From: Takakia lepidozioides
Taxonomy: Eukaryota > Streptophyta > Takakiopsida > Takakiales > Takakiaceae
DNA length: 64,000 nucleotides
Direction: 5' to 3'
Assembly (NCBI GenBank): GCA_030704615.1
Contig: CM060734.1
Span: forward strand, 37,590,042-37,654,041
Shown: in pieces, positions 11,867 to 22,852 of the stretch
How positions within the stretch are numbered: position 1 is the first letter of the stretch
Layout: every line of letters starts with the position of its first letter
Notes under the pieces: model-generated
What the model was told of the DNA's origin: nothing
Databases searched by the model: none
The model's input: the letters and a program-made list of their open reading frames with translations, nothing else
Translations under genes and position numbers: made by a program

Positions 11867-13585
11867 GAACCTCGCGCGATCGCGCGTGTATCCTACAGTA
11901 GAGATTCTGGTGATTAATGATTCGACACTTTATCGATGGACACTAAAAAAGAGTGAAACAATAACTGAGGATGAAAATGAAAATGAACCTCGCGCGATCG
12001 CCCGCGTTTAGGGTTATAATGATTTGGAAATTGAAAATAAAACTCGGACTCTCGGATTGTCTACTAGAATGTAGAACGTAGGTCTCTTTTGGTCGAAATA
12101 GAAATTTGTAGAAAATCAAAAGATCTGCTAAAGTTACGACCCGAATGCACAACATTGTCTACGACTCCATAACAGAAATAGAACCACATCGACGGGTGTT
12201 CGCGCGTGGTTTAGATGGATGAAATGAAGGACGGATGAATAATGGTAGACGACTTTCGGATGACAACTAAGCAAATGGATGAATAAATGAAACATGGATG
12301 AACGAAACAGCTGTAGTGCGAGTGATCATTCGAAGTACATAAAACGGTCAGATGTGTATGTAAGATCTTTGCATACAGTGGATGGGAACAGAAGAGCAGA
12401 GAGACAGAAGAGAAACCCAGATGAAGTGGAGAGGCTCTCAATATTGACAGGAGTACAAAGGGGAATGAACGTAAAACAGACAGTCCTGAAGATCAGCGAG
12501 CCAGAGCAACTGAGAGGGAGAAAATGACATGCATGCACAGGGCAGGCTCTTATACGGATTGTCAAACAATACGAGGTTGACGTGTTCACATTACAGAGGT
12601 GCGTTTGGAGTGTCATGGATCGACAAATTGTCGCCCTGGATATGCTCTTTCATGTAATCTAGTGGCTATTATGTGTCCTCCAGAGCATAAATTCAAGAAG
12701 GAGTCTGAAGTCCACCGAACATTAATGGGTCCTAAGTTATTGCGTCCAATGCGAATAACTAATTGATTCGAGATCTGGAATCTGACATCCAAAGCACCAG
12801 AGTTGAATTAATGATACAAGAGAAGGAATAGTCGGCGACGAAAGTGGCCGCCTCTTAAGGCCATTGTGATGAGCCAGCGGCCATCTATGGCATGGTGACA
12901 TTAAGTAGCCGCAATGAACGTGGGGCTGTAGATGAGGTGTAGGTAGAGAAAACGTGAGACCGATCAAATCCTAGATGCACGTCCCGACACCTCATTATTG
13001 AACCTATGAATAATATTTTATCATTGGATGAAATAAGAACCTTCACGGATGAAACAGACGTATACTGGATGATTCAACTCCCCTCATGGATGAGCGCCGT
13101 CACAGGAACCCGCAATAATTCCAGGGTGTTCACTTTATGAAGGCGTCGGATTGCCGCACCGTAACATTCTGGACAAACTAGTGGAGTCCATTCATTACTG
13201 ATAGTCATGTCGCATCATTGATTGTACCTGCATAAATTTAGGGGTCCTCAGCGAATCGTTGGGAAACATCTCGCCTTTCATTCATCCATGCATCGAGGCC
13301 ACAAACCGTAGGATGCGACATAACGTCGACGGTTGAGATCACATGTGGTAAGGCATATAAGGAGGAATGACCGAAATGAGTCTCTTTTTGCATTCATTTG
13401 ATACACGCGGAAGCCCTGTTCAATTTTGGACTCAAAGCAGAGAGGTGGAGATCGAGTAAGCGAGAGAGTGAGAGATCGAGGGGGCATGAGTTGGAGTGAG
13501 TGTGGGTTTGAGCAATTCACTGTGTGCGGGGGTTCGTGCATGCAGTGAGGGATTCTTCTGTGGGCTGCAGAGATTGCAGGTGCAT

Positions 13586-13665
13586 GCTTGATTGATTGTT
13601 TGCTTGATTATTTGCTTGTTTTGATTGTTTTGATTGCTTGTTTTGATTTTTTGATTGATTCCAGA
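13586..13665. repeat. TTGATTG-type microsatellite
   Basis: Degenerate TTGATTG / TTTGCTTG / TTTTGATTG units run for about 80 bp. Confidence 0.8.
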
Positions 13666-14115
13666 GTTAAAGAGGTAGGATGGTCGATAGAATGATTGGG
13701 AATTGTGGAAGATTTCGGGATATGTAACGACTCTGGATTCGAGACATGAGAAATTCCGATTTCATAGGGTTCGTAGGTACAGCTGGCAACTGTTTAGGGT
13801 TTGCAGCCTATGGTGTAGGCCTCAGTATAGGTACCATGACACAGTCCATTCACGCGCAATCACGCGTGAACTCATTTTACCATGTACAGTTCTGGATACC
13901 AAACTGTGTTTTTTGCTCGATTCGGTTATGCACATTATTTCCATGATCTGCATTACGTGCCTCTCGAGTAGTAGGGATTCCTAGTGATTTCGTAAGCCGT
14001 AGAGAAACCTCGCGCGATCGCCCGTGTTTATTTCAGTGATAGTATTGCGAAACATGGTTTAGTTAGGACTTGGAGCGAGGCCAGTAAGCACTTTCATCAA
14101 GGGAAATGTCTGAAC

Positions 14116-15060
14116 GAAGCACGCGCGATCGCGCGTGCTTCATTCAGTAAAAGTCGTCACCTACAGGAGCACTAACGAACAGTAGGTAATACCAAACTGG
14201 GTCGAAGAAATCATTCATTAGTAGGACACTAAGCTTAGTCTTTTCAATTTTAAGGATTATGCAATTATTGAACCTTGCACAATCGCGCTAATTTGACTCC
14301 ATAGTTTACTGCCTGAGAAATTGAAGATGTGATGCGAAAGAATGCCTTGAAGAAGCACGTGCGATCGCGCGTGCTTTATTTGGTTGGTACTTGTATTCTA
14401 GCGACCAACAACAACACCATTGATACCCAGATGATTACATATGAGGATATGTCTGAGTGCATACTCAAAACTGCAAAGTGTTTCGGAAGACATTAGTTCA
14501 CATTATACAATGTCAACTAAAATCTTCCGTCGCACTTTATCTGTCTTGTCATGTACACAAAATATGATAATTCCTGTATGTCGTGACATGGTCACTCTTA
14601 TGTATGATGGGTGGAGGTGTTCAGTGTGGATACAATAATATCCAAATATCAATCCAAAGTCTAGGGCAGTTTGAAATATTACTTGTCATCAACATCGCTT
14701 AGGTTGGTCATCGATTATGTCGACCACTGTTTCTGATTAGATAGTGAAGATGTGATGTCCATGAATGGTTAAAAAGAGCGCGCGCGATCGCGCGTGCTTC
14801 ATTCAGTGCAAGTCGACACCTATAGAAGCCCTATCGAACAATGGCTAATACCAAACTGTACGTGGTCGAAGAAATCATTCATTAGTAGGACAATAAACTC
14901 AGTGTTTTCAATTAAAAGGATTATGCAATGATTGATCCTTGCGCAATCGCGCGAATTTGACTCCGTAGTAAACTGCATTGGATGGGAAATTGAAGATGTG
15001 ATGCGAAAGAATGCCCTGAAGAAGCACGCGCGATTTGGTTGGTACTTGTATTCTATTTTA
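14116..15060 (+). repeat. Direct duplication of a palindrome-bearing unit
   Basis: The segment 14116-14400 is repeated at 14776-15056. Both start with the GCGATCGC palindrome and CTTCATTCAGT. Both share AATACCAAACTG, GTCGAAGAAATCATTCATTA and TTGAAGATGTGATGCGAAAG, and both end with TTGGTTGGTACTTGTATTCT. In copy 2 the distal palindrome has lost one arm (about 14 nt missing after GCACGCGCGA). About 375 bp separate the copies. Confidence 0.85.
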
Positions 15061-15103
15061 GGCAGGCATATATTCTCGTGAAGGAGACAATCCCGAGACA
15101 ACT

Positions 15104-15298
15104 GTGCTGTCTTCCTCCACTGAAGAAGTGGGGGGAGACAATGTAAAGGATAACGCTGATTCTAAAGACGTCTTCAATAAGGAGATTTCAGAAATAGACT
15201 CAGGGGTGGGATTCAGTCGTGTGGAGGGGGATATGCCATTACGGATGTCACCATATCAAGGTTTAAGCCAACGAGTTAGAGACATTGTTGATGGTTAG
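15104..15298 (+). other. Short acidic ORF, possible 5' exon of the FCP1-like gene
   Basis: This 64-codon frame is rich in Ser, Asp and Glu (VGGDNVKDNADSKDV, EISEIDSGVGF). It lies upstream of the FCP1-like ORFs on the same strand. It could be an exon of that transcription unit or chance. No domain was recognised. Confidence 0.25.
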
Positions 15299-15853
15299 GC
15301 TTCTAGGGCATTGGTCGGCGATGAAAACTTTGTTGAAGTGAGTATTGCAGATTATGAGCTGTCCTGACACTTGTATAACCCAATTTATAACAAACTTGAT
15401 ATAACATCAGAATCTTTTACCAATGGAACTATTAACCTATTGCACAGTGATAGTCTCGTAAATGAATCGAAATTTATACGGAAGTCTAATCATCCATATT
15501 TTTTGTAGATCCGTGAGTCCAATACGGAGGAAGTAATACATACGAGAACAAACGACACACAACAGCGTACAATGTAGAAACAATACGACTTGAGAGTGAG
15601 GATATCGTCGCCCAAGGTGGCAGCTTCAGAAACCGCGGGCGATTGCGCGAGGTTACTTATGGGAGGGGTCGACAAAAACATACCGGACGGCGAAAGACCC
15701 ATCGCCGGTGGAATTGGCGGCAAAACCTCATCCAGCTTGGAGCAAGTGCCGCCAAAGCTGGTACTTCATTCTCCGCCTTCTGCTTTCTTTTTTGCATTCC
15801 ATTGCGAAAATATTTCAATGAATTAATAATTATTTCCTAATGGGCAGGATGAT

Positions 15854-16675
15854 ATGATCTATCCACCACACGACTATTCCCAAGCTGTCAATCCCGCGGA
15901 TTTATTTGCTCTTCCAATGGGTCCAAATGGATGTCAGCCCGGATATTATGTCCTGGTTCTGGATGTCGGGTTCCTATGTGAGGTTTACCTCCAGAATGGG
16001 CCAAAAACCCCTCCCGCAACTCAACCTTGCATCTCCGTTGGAAGATTTAAGTTAGCAATGCGACATGAGGTGGGAGACTTCTTCAAATGGGTCGTCAAGA
16101 AGTTTTGGGTCATCTTATGGAACACTGACAAAGAAGAGACTGTCGTGGATTTCAAATCAGCCTTGTTCGGGAGGAACGCCCACAAGGTCATGCATTACAG
16201 TTTCGATCTATGTGTGGAACATAGACTTACTTTCAATACATATTGGCCTACACTACCTAAGGCCCCAATCTACTTCAAACGACTTTACGACTTGTTCGTA
16301 GACCCTGACTCTAAAGCCTATAGGTCTAACACCCTGCTTATCGATGTCGTTGGGAACATGTACAAGTCTTTCCTCAATCCTTTGAGCCTGGTCATCTTCC
16401 TACCTAAATACGAAGCACTTGTAGATCCATACAAGGATGATTTTTGGATGGGTCATCTGAAGCCCCACTTGAAGAAGTTGAAGCATTCAAAAATGGACAC
16501 TTGGGCCTTCAATGAGCATAACCCTTTTGGAATACCTAAGGATATCTACTTTCAGGATGCTAGAGTGAAATTCATTAATGGCTGGGACTTTCCATGGCCT
16601 AAGAACAAGGAGGAATGGGATGCACATCTAAAGTACCTAGAGGCCCTGGAAGTGGAACATGAGATATTAAAGTGA
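15854..16675 (+). pseudogene. FCP1/SCP1-like phosphatase domain, first copy (degenerate)
   Basis: A 273-codon open frame resembles the NLI-interacting-factor (FCP1/SCP1) HAD phosphatase domain of plants. The motif I region reads YYVLVLDVGFLCEV, where an active enzyme has the DxDGT/DxNG loop. The later block SNTLLIDVVGNMYKSFLNP resembles the motif that carries the final Asp pair in active members. The C terminus has DFWMGHLKPHLKKLKHSKMD and is rich in Trp and Lys. The catalytic loop has lost its second Asp, so catalysis is unlikely. It lies inside transposon sequence and is followed by a second copy of the same fold, which suggests a captured and duplicated host domain. The start codon is uncertain; an intron may precede it. 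Confidence 0.5.
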
Positions 16676-16785
16676 CTAGTTTTGAGAATGTATTGGGATT
16701 CTGAGGTCATTGAGTTCCTTATCTGTTCATGGGATTCTTCTTTTCTTGATTTACTTAATTGTCTTTATCACTCCTTCACAGATCC

Positions 16786-17405
16786 GACAGCCTAGATCTC
16801 CACCTGTGAGGGGACCTCACTTGATAATTTTTGACGTTAATGGAGTGCTATGCGAAATAATGAAGCGCCAGAGCCCAGGACCTGCTCCACGTTTTTCGGA
16901 ATCTGATTACAGCATTCCTGCTATTGTTGGGTATCGGCAAATCTTTAGACAGAAGATGTACCGGGAAGTTTGGCAAGAGTTACACAAGCACTTCATTTTA
17001 GGTATCTGGAGCTGCATGGTGCTTAAAAACTTAAATGCCATTCTGGATTTGCTCCTACGTGGTCTTCCACGGCCAGCGTTCATCATGTCGCAGGAGGATT
17101 GTATCATTTGCCCAAGCAATTTGCACCCAAATTACCGAACGGAACAAGATCAACCTCATGTGTTCTTGAAACCACTCCTTAAAGTATGGCATAGTTCTGA
17201 AGGTTTTTACAATCAGAGTAACACTCTGTTGATTGATGATACGGCTTTGAAGTGTTTGCTGAACCCTCCTGAATCTTATCTTCTTCTCAAGACTTTTGAG
17301 AACATCGACGTCGACGATTTCTTCCTTCTCAAACTTAGAGATTTCTTGCTTAGCTTCTTGAAATTTGAGAACGTCTCAAGCTTCTTGAAAGCAAGGAGAA
17401 TATGA
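16786..17405 (+). pseudogene. FCP1/SCP1-like phosphatase domain, second copy
   Basis: After an acceptor (TCCTTCACAG at about 16785) the frame reads HLIIFDVNGVLCEIM, a motif I like that of plant FCP1-like proteins. Then come VGYRQIFRQKMYREVWQEL, FILGIWSCMVLKNLNAILD and SNTLLIDDTALKCLLNPPES, which retains the Asp-Asp pair. It ends near 17405 after a Phe/Leu-rich tail. The first nucleophile Asp is present, but the second is Asn. It is shorter and more diverged from copy 1 than a recent duplicate would be. The two could be alternative exons of one transcript or separate genes. Host function is unlikely given the transposon context. Confidence 0.5.
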
Positions 17406-17734
17406 TTTCCACCTTTCAAAATTAACGATCCACAATTCATGCCTCTTTTTGACTATATTGACAATTCACAATATCGTGATTTCCGAGTAAATGATAAGTG
17501 AATATTCGCGTCCTACTGTGGACACAGTTTACTATTTAAAATTGATTGTGAAGACCATGGAATTTCAGTCTTCTTCTGATATTCTTTTGCTTTGCATGGA
17601 AATTGTTATATTGCCAAACCATATGTAACGGTCAATGGATTCGTTGTTGCTTTATGTCCGTCGATTTCTTTTCGGAACCACGCGTGGTCACGCGTTCTTC
17701 CAACTCAACTTTGTTGACATATATTTCATTTGCA

Positions 17735-18713
17735 GGTATGCCCATATCAATATGTTCTCCATGCCACAAATGCATCTCCAATTGGCGAAACAATATCGTC
17801 TGATATTGTTGACGATGTAGAAATGATCAGGCCAGAAGCTTTCCAAGGACCTGACAACTTGTTGTCTACTCAGGCATCCATTGCTGTTATGGAGAGTGTT
17901 TCGAGGCTTAAAATGTCAAAAGGTGAATCCACAGTTAGCAGGGTCGATGATTTAACTGGGGTTGGCTGCATAGTGGAGAGCGACTCTCAATATATCTTGG
18001 GGATTCCTCCTTGGAGCCGTCCTTCTCCCAACACTTTCCACCAGACGCCGTCACGGGGCATCTACATGAGTCTACCGAACAATTGGTTGCAACTATCGCT
18101 CAACTGCCTCCTCATCATGTCGTAATTCCAAGCGGGTCACCGGATCACGAGGGCTGGACACCTCAGCTGCTGAGAAGTCAGGTGATTTATTTCTATTTCA
18201 TCCATGCGTTTTATTGTTACCGTGTTTCTGTTCATCCTCTGATTTTCTCTCTTTACTCTAGGCCAGAAAAGCTGCAACGTATGACCTTCCTGTGTGAAGC
18301 GACAACTTCTGTGGGGTTGTATTCCAAGGTAATCTTTTTTTTTCCGTTTGAATTCGGTTCAGGATGTGCAGAAAGAAAGAAACCAAATTCCATTGCCAAC
18401 CGTCAGCGAGAAGATTATTGAACTCACTCATTCGCCGACTGAGGTCAGCACACCGACGAGACCGACAAATATTTCTGCACATCCCCAACCCCCCAGAATT
18501 CCGGATAGTCTTGTGTCAAGGAAACGTCGCAGATCACAGCAGTCAGCGGCGGTCGTGTCCGACGATGAAAAAACAGCATCTGACGTTCTGTTATCCCTTC
18601 AACATTCACCTGCCTCCAGTGGTAACCCGCCTCATAATCGGAGGGTAAATCTAGCAAAGGTAATAAGTATCTCCTTCACTTGGTCCTCTGTCTTATTGGT
18701 TATGGCTTCCTAG
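17735..18713 (+). CDS. Exon cluster with nuclear-localisation-like motif
   Basis: This plus-strand exon series follows the FCP1-like ORFs. After an acceptor (ATTTGCAG at about 17734) one frame runs SSDIVDDVEMIRPEAFQGPD to YILGIPPWSRP. A second frame near 18011-18180 contains HESTEQLVATIAQLPPHHVV and ends at CAG before GTGATTTA. A third at 18360-18658 contains KIIELTHSPTEVSTPTRPT, a basic stretch SRKRRRSQQ followed by SDDEKTASDVLLSLQHS, and a GTAATAAG donor. Composition and splice sites look coding. The basic run suggests a nuclear, perhaps DNA-binding, transposon protein. No family was recognised. Confidence 0.35.
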
Positions 18714-18789
18714 TAATCATTACATATATCATTTACGTTGTCGACACAACTTTCACAAAGTAACCTAGCGCGATCGCGCGTGGTTGCAG

Positions 18790-20600
18790 GAAACTCAGAG
18801 ACTCCCGATTGTGATTTTTTGTCTCAAGTCTCAATTGGATGTCATAATGCTGAAAATATTACCTTAGCAAAATATTCCATTTGAAAATCAGGGTATAGAA
18901 ACGAGGTAAACCACAAAACGCAAGTATGTCGTGGCATTTTTTGAGTTGCAAAATGTATCGGAAATACCTATTTTTTGGGTTAGATAACATAAACTAATGG
19001 GCTCTTTTGGATGGTTCAGAACGTTGTTATTCAAGAAATGTGTGGTGTCCGGAAACACAAACGCATGTTGCTGGTACTGAGTGTCAATGGACTTCTTTGC
19101 TACAGGCCACCTCCTACCGGAGGTGATCTCTCTCACCCTCACCCTCCTCCGCTCACTCTTCCTCCCTCCCCTCCCTCCATCCCTACTTTGTTTTTTCTTG
19201 CTCTCGAGCTCTCCCGGGCGCAACTACCCCTGCGCGCCGGAGCGTTTTCCGGCGGCGGTGACGCAACATTGACGCGCCACGACGTTCAAACCCGCGCGCG
19301 CCCTCTCTCCATCTCGCCCTAATCCCTCCCCCTCACTCTCTCTTCCTCTTCTATCTCTTTTTGTTTTTTTTTGCTGTTTGAGTGAGCTGGGAGCGCACCC
19401 CCGTGACCTGCTGGTGGAGCGCCAGCCGAATGCCAGCGCCGCAGGAGGGACCCGCCAGCGTGAAGGAGCTGCCGCGTGAGGGAGCTGCCCTCCCTCTCCT
19501 TCTCTCTATCTCATTCTCCCTCTTAGCTCTCACTCTCCCTCTCGCCCTTATCTCTTTCCCTCATTCTCTCCCTCGCTCTCTCTCTCCATCTTCTCATTTT
19601 TTTTTTTTTTTTTGTTGTTTGAGCGAGGGAGTGCGCCCACGCGACCTGGTGGTGGAGCGCCAGCGTGAAGGAGCTGTTGCGTGAGGCGCCCAACTGCAGG
19701 TAAGCAGCCATGCATTTCTGATCTTCATAGTGAGAGATTTCAGTGAGAGTTTGGGTTCCACGGAGTAGACAGTGGAATCCCCACGGATCTCATAGTATAT
19801 AGGACAATAGAAGAAGTGTTCTTCAGTTTCAATTTCATGGGGAGAGAGGGAAAATATTCACGTCATGTCAAGACATGGACAAGACCCATAAGGGTCATTG
19901 TCAATTAAAACATAAACAGCCCTGGATAGGGCACTATCTCACATTTCCAGTCTTGTCAAATCATCCTAAAAGACACCACCCAATCATCCAAGACAAAATA
20001 GGGTGGGAGGGCGGGGTTTGTTCTTGTGTGGGACAAGACAAGATATTGCTATCCCTGTGGGGAGTGAGAGGCGGTCGGTGCAGCCGCGGCACGCCAGTGT
20101 GGCGACCCCAGCGGCGATCAGGCGCCTTCGCGAAGGGGAGAGAGAAGGGCGGCCACCTTGGCAGGAGGAGGATCCGCTGCAACGTTGGGGAATCGCACGG
20201 GCGTCGCTGCCTCAGGGGGACATTGCACGGCAGTCGCAGATCTGGCGCAGAGGTGAGTTGAAGAGGCATCTCATTTTTTATTTTATTTTTTTGGTTTTTT
20301 GGATTATGGGGTTTTGCAAGGATCATTTGGGTTTATGGGTCTTTGGCTCCTAGGGTTTTAAGGGTTACATAGTTTAGTTTAGGGTTTAGTTTCATAGTTT
20401 AGTTTAGGGTTAGTTATAATATAGTTAGTTTAGGATTAGCTGCAATATAGTTTTATTTTTAGGGTTTTGTTTTTTTGTGGGTGGGGACATATGGCTTTAC
20501 GTTTGTAGGGTTTTTTTTTTTCAAGTTTTTCCAAGGGTTGGGAGTGTAATTCCTCCGGAGGTTACAGTGGGTCACAATACGGTAGTCTACCTCTCTCTCG
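18790..20600. other. Non-coding, pyrimidine tracts and degenerate repeats
   Basis: No gene is supported. Pyrimidine-rich CTCTCC tracts occur at 19120-19200, 19325-19370 and 19490-19600. A degenerate repeat of about 75 bp (GAGCGCC preceded by GTGGTG; GCGTGAAGGAGCTG) occurs near 19380-19480 and 19620-19690. At 20340-20480 are interrupted TAGTTTAGTTTAGGGTT words. Exon-like pieces at 20040-20250 have no domain. Confidence 0.5.
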
Positions 20601-20833
20601 TGCTAGGTCATGCCGCGTGTTTATCGACGTGTCACGCTTGAGGATTCGTTGCCGACTGTGCCACAACCACCTGCTGAGGGCAAGACAGCACGTTCGCCTC
20701 GTCTACGAGTTAGGCGGCATCGCCATGTCTGCACAGCTTCGCTTCCACGGCCACCACCCCGAGGTCGTAGGCCGCCGAGTCCACAGGCACGAGCCCTGGG
20801 GAGACCCCGCCGGAACCGCCTCCCCAAGATTGA

Positions 20834-22348
20834 GTGTTGGTGCAGTTGGTGTTGGGCACGACTACCGGTTGGGAGGACCACACCGATGATGCGGCGACCC
20901 CAGTTGTGCAAAAACATTACGCCAAGTATGAGATTGCTGATGCAGCAAAGGTAAGTCGTCCATATATCTTCTCACGTACTCCTCAATTAAAAATACTATA
21001 TCTAATGAAACCTCGCGTTTGTGAATTGAGTATTGATGTATTTCATATCATGCATCTTGCAGCCCTGTCTTGATGTCCAAGCTCGCAATTTTTTTGTTGA
21101 AGAAGCATACCGATGCGGGTTTCTTCCTTCTTACGAGCCCCACCCCGTTCCGGATGTGAACATTTTTTTCTCGCAACATGGCGTAGATGCAGTTTGTGAG
21201 GTAGCGGGGTACGATGCGTATTTTTCTATTTTTGGGCACCGGGCTAGGCGCTTGCCACCTACGCACACACATTCGTCATCCTCGACATCAGCACCCCCAT
21301 CATCACCATCATCCGCATCATCCGTTCCTTCTATTGTAGATGGTCTTTCCTCATCACCATTGCCATCCGAGGTCCCTCATACCGACCGGCTACGTGTCCC
21401 TTCCCCTCCATTGCCGAGACCACAGCCGCCACCGAGTCCGAGTTCGACATCCTCGACATCGGCACCCCCATCATCACCATCATCCGCATCGTCCGTTCTT
21501 CCTATTGTACATGTTCTTTCCTCATCACCATCGCCATCCTGGCCATCTCGGCCAGTACTACCTCCACGCGAGATCCCTCATACCAACCTACGTGTCCCTT
21601 CCCCTCCATTGCCGAGACCACAACCGCCATCGAGTCCGTATCCGGGTCCTCCGGCAGAACCCGGATGGATCCTACCACCTTTGGGGACTGTGTATGACTG
21701 GGACCGATGGATCACTAGGTTCCCACTCCGGGAGAAGGACCCCCAAAGTGATGGACGGGCACCGCCCCTTAGGAGAAGTGGACCGAAGTTGTTTCGCACG
21801 GGTGTCCGCGCCTTCGCCGGCCTGATGACGGCACCATATGTCATCGTGGTGCTAGGGAGCTATTCACGATGGGAGTCCAACCCCATTTCTACCAATGTCT
21901 TGTGCTTTGTCCAGTTCCGATTCCCGAGGGTGAGCCCTTTCTTTTTTGGGGTCGCATGTATTGCGTGATGGAGGCAATGGACCCTGGTATGGGTCGCGGA
22001 CCTTTTTTGATGGAGGATGTAGTTTTGGGGGGAGGAGAGGATTTTGTGGATTTGTTCCCCTATTTTGGGTCGAGGTACACCCACCGGGAGTGGCAATTAT
22101 TGCAAACAGACGGCCTTGGGTCCTTGATCCATCCTTACATCCTTGTTGTGAACGACAATGATGTAAGGGCGAGAAATTTGGGCAGCAAAGCCCATATTTA
22201 TTGTGACGGAAACCCCGATGTGTACGGCAATGTGGTTGGGCTCATCAACAGTTCAGTTACCTTACCGCCGGGCCACACTGCCAACGTGTTTTGGGATGAA
22301 CGCCATGATGGGGATAGTAGATTGGACCCTACATCACCACTTTTGTGA
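20834..22348 (+). CDS. Proline/serine-rich ORF with SET-like tail, transposon-associated
   Basis: An exon ending at 20950 (EIADAAK, donor GTAAGT) joins in frame to one starting at 21063 (PCLDVQARNFFVEEAYRCGF). A Ser/Pro-rich stretch follows, containing a tandem duplication: SSTSAPPSSPSSASSV and RVPSPPLPRPQPP each occur twice, about 175 bp apart. Near 21840-21930 the likely coding frame changes. The tail (to 22348) has EPFLFWGRMYCVMEAMD, YFGSRYTHREWQLL and KAHIYCDGNPDVYGNVVGLI followed by NSS. The last block recalls the catalytic Asn motif region of SET domains in transposon-captured proteins, but this is weak. It lies just upstream of the Tnp2 gene on the same strand and may be an accessory ORF of that element. 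Confidence 0.35.
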
Positions 22349-22852
22349 TGACATGTGCAAGGAGGACTATTAGGGCTGGAGATGAGTTGTTTGCAGAGTA
22401 TGACTTTAGGCGTTAGCCGACTTTCATCATGTGTAGATGGACGTAGGAAAACATTTTGTACATTGAGGTGACTTCCTCCACCGTGTATATATATACATAG
22501 GCATTGATGTGTATTTGGATGTAGTTTTTCATGCTATATTCAAGGGAGTTTGGGTGGACGTTATATGTGAATTTGGGTGAATTATATAGTGTCTCCTTCA
22601 TGTGGTGAAGCAATGTATGTATCCCCCTCGTGTGTATAAATGTGTACTTTGGGTTTTATGATAATGAAACAACGCCACGTATGGAAACTGATAATGACAT
22701 GGTTGTTTTTGGCATCTTAGGATGCTGGCCACAACCCATGACGTTAATTCATGAAGTTCATGACGTTAATTCATGAAGTTCATGATCTTGACATGAACCG
22801 GTATTTTGTTCATTCGGAGGGGGTGCGTATCAAAGGGTCCCGACCCCGTCTG

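Larger units (their letters stand above)
11873..18786. repeat. Dispersed CGCGCGATCGCGCG palindromes
   Basis: A GCGATCGC-centred palindrome recurs across this zone and nowhere else in the window. Perfect or near-perfect copies lie at 11873-11886, 11991-12006, 14011-14026, 14116-14141, 14353-14376, 14776-14800 and 18761-18786. Diverged or half copies lie at about 12199, 13851, 14278, 14941, 15021, 15631 and 17667. Two flavours exist: one flanked by AAGCA...TGCTT, the other by AACC...GGTT or GTTTA. The best copy is a 26-bp perfect palindrome (14116-14141). The zone lies between the minus-strand DUF7869 gene and the plus-strand FCP1-like ORFs. This fits binding sites or regulatory elements of one transposon, but that is inference. 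Confidence 0.85.

Noticed and set aside
11873-18786. Cyanobacterial DNA because of the HIP1 core GCGATCGC
   Set aside because: The zone holds spliced plant-type transposon ORFs and AT-rich plant sequence. Only the octamer is shared.
21340-21825. His/Arg-rich ORF
   Set aside because: It is an alternative frame of the Pro/Ser-rich duplication. The frame continuous with flanking exons is the other one.
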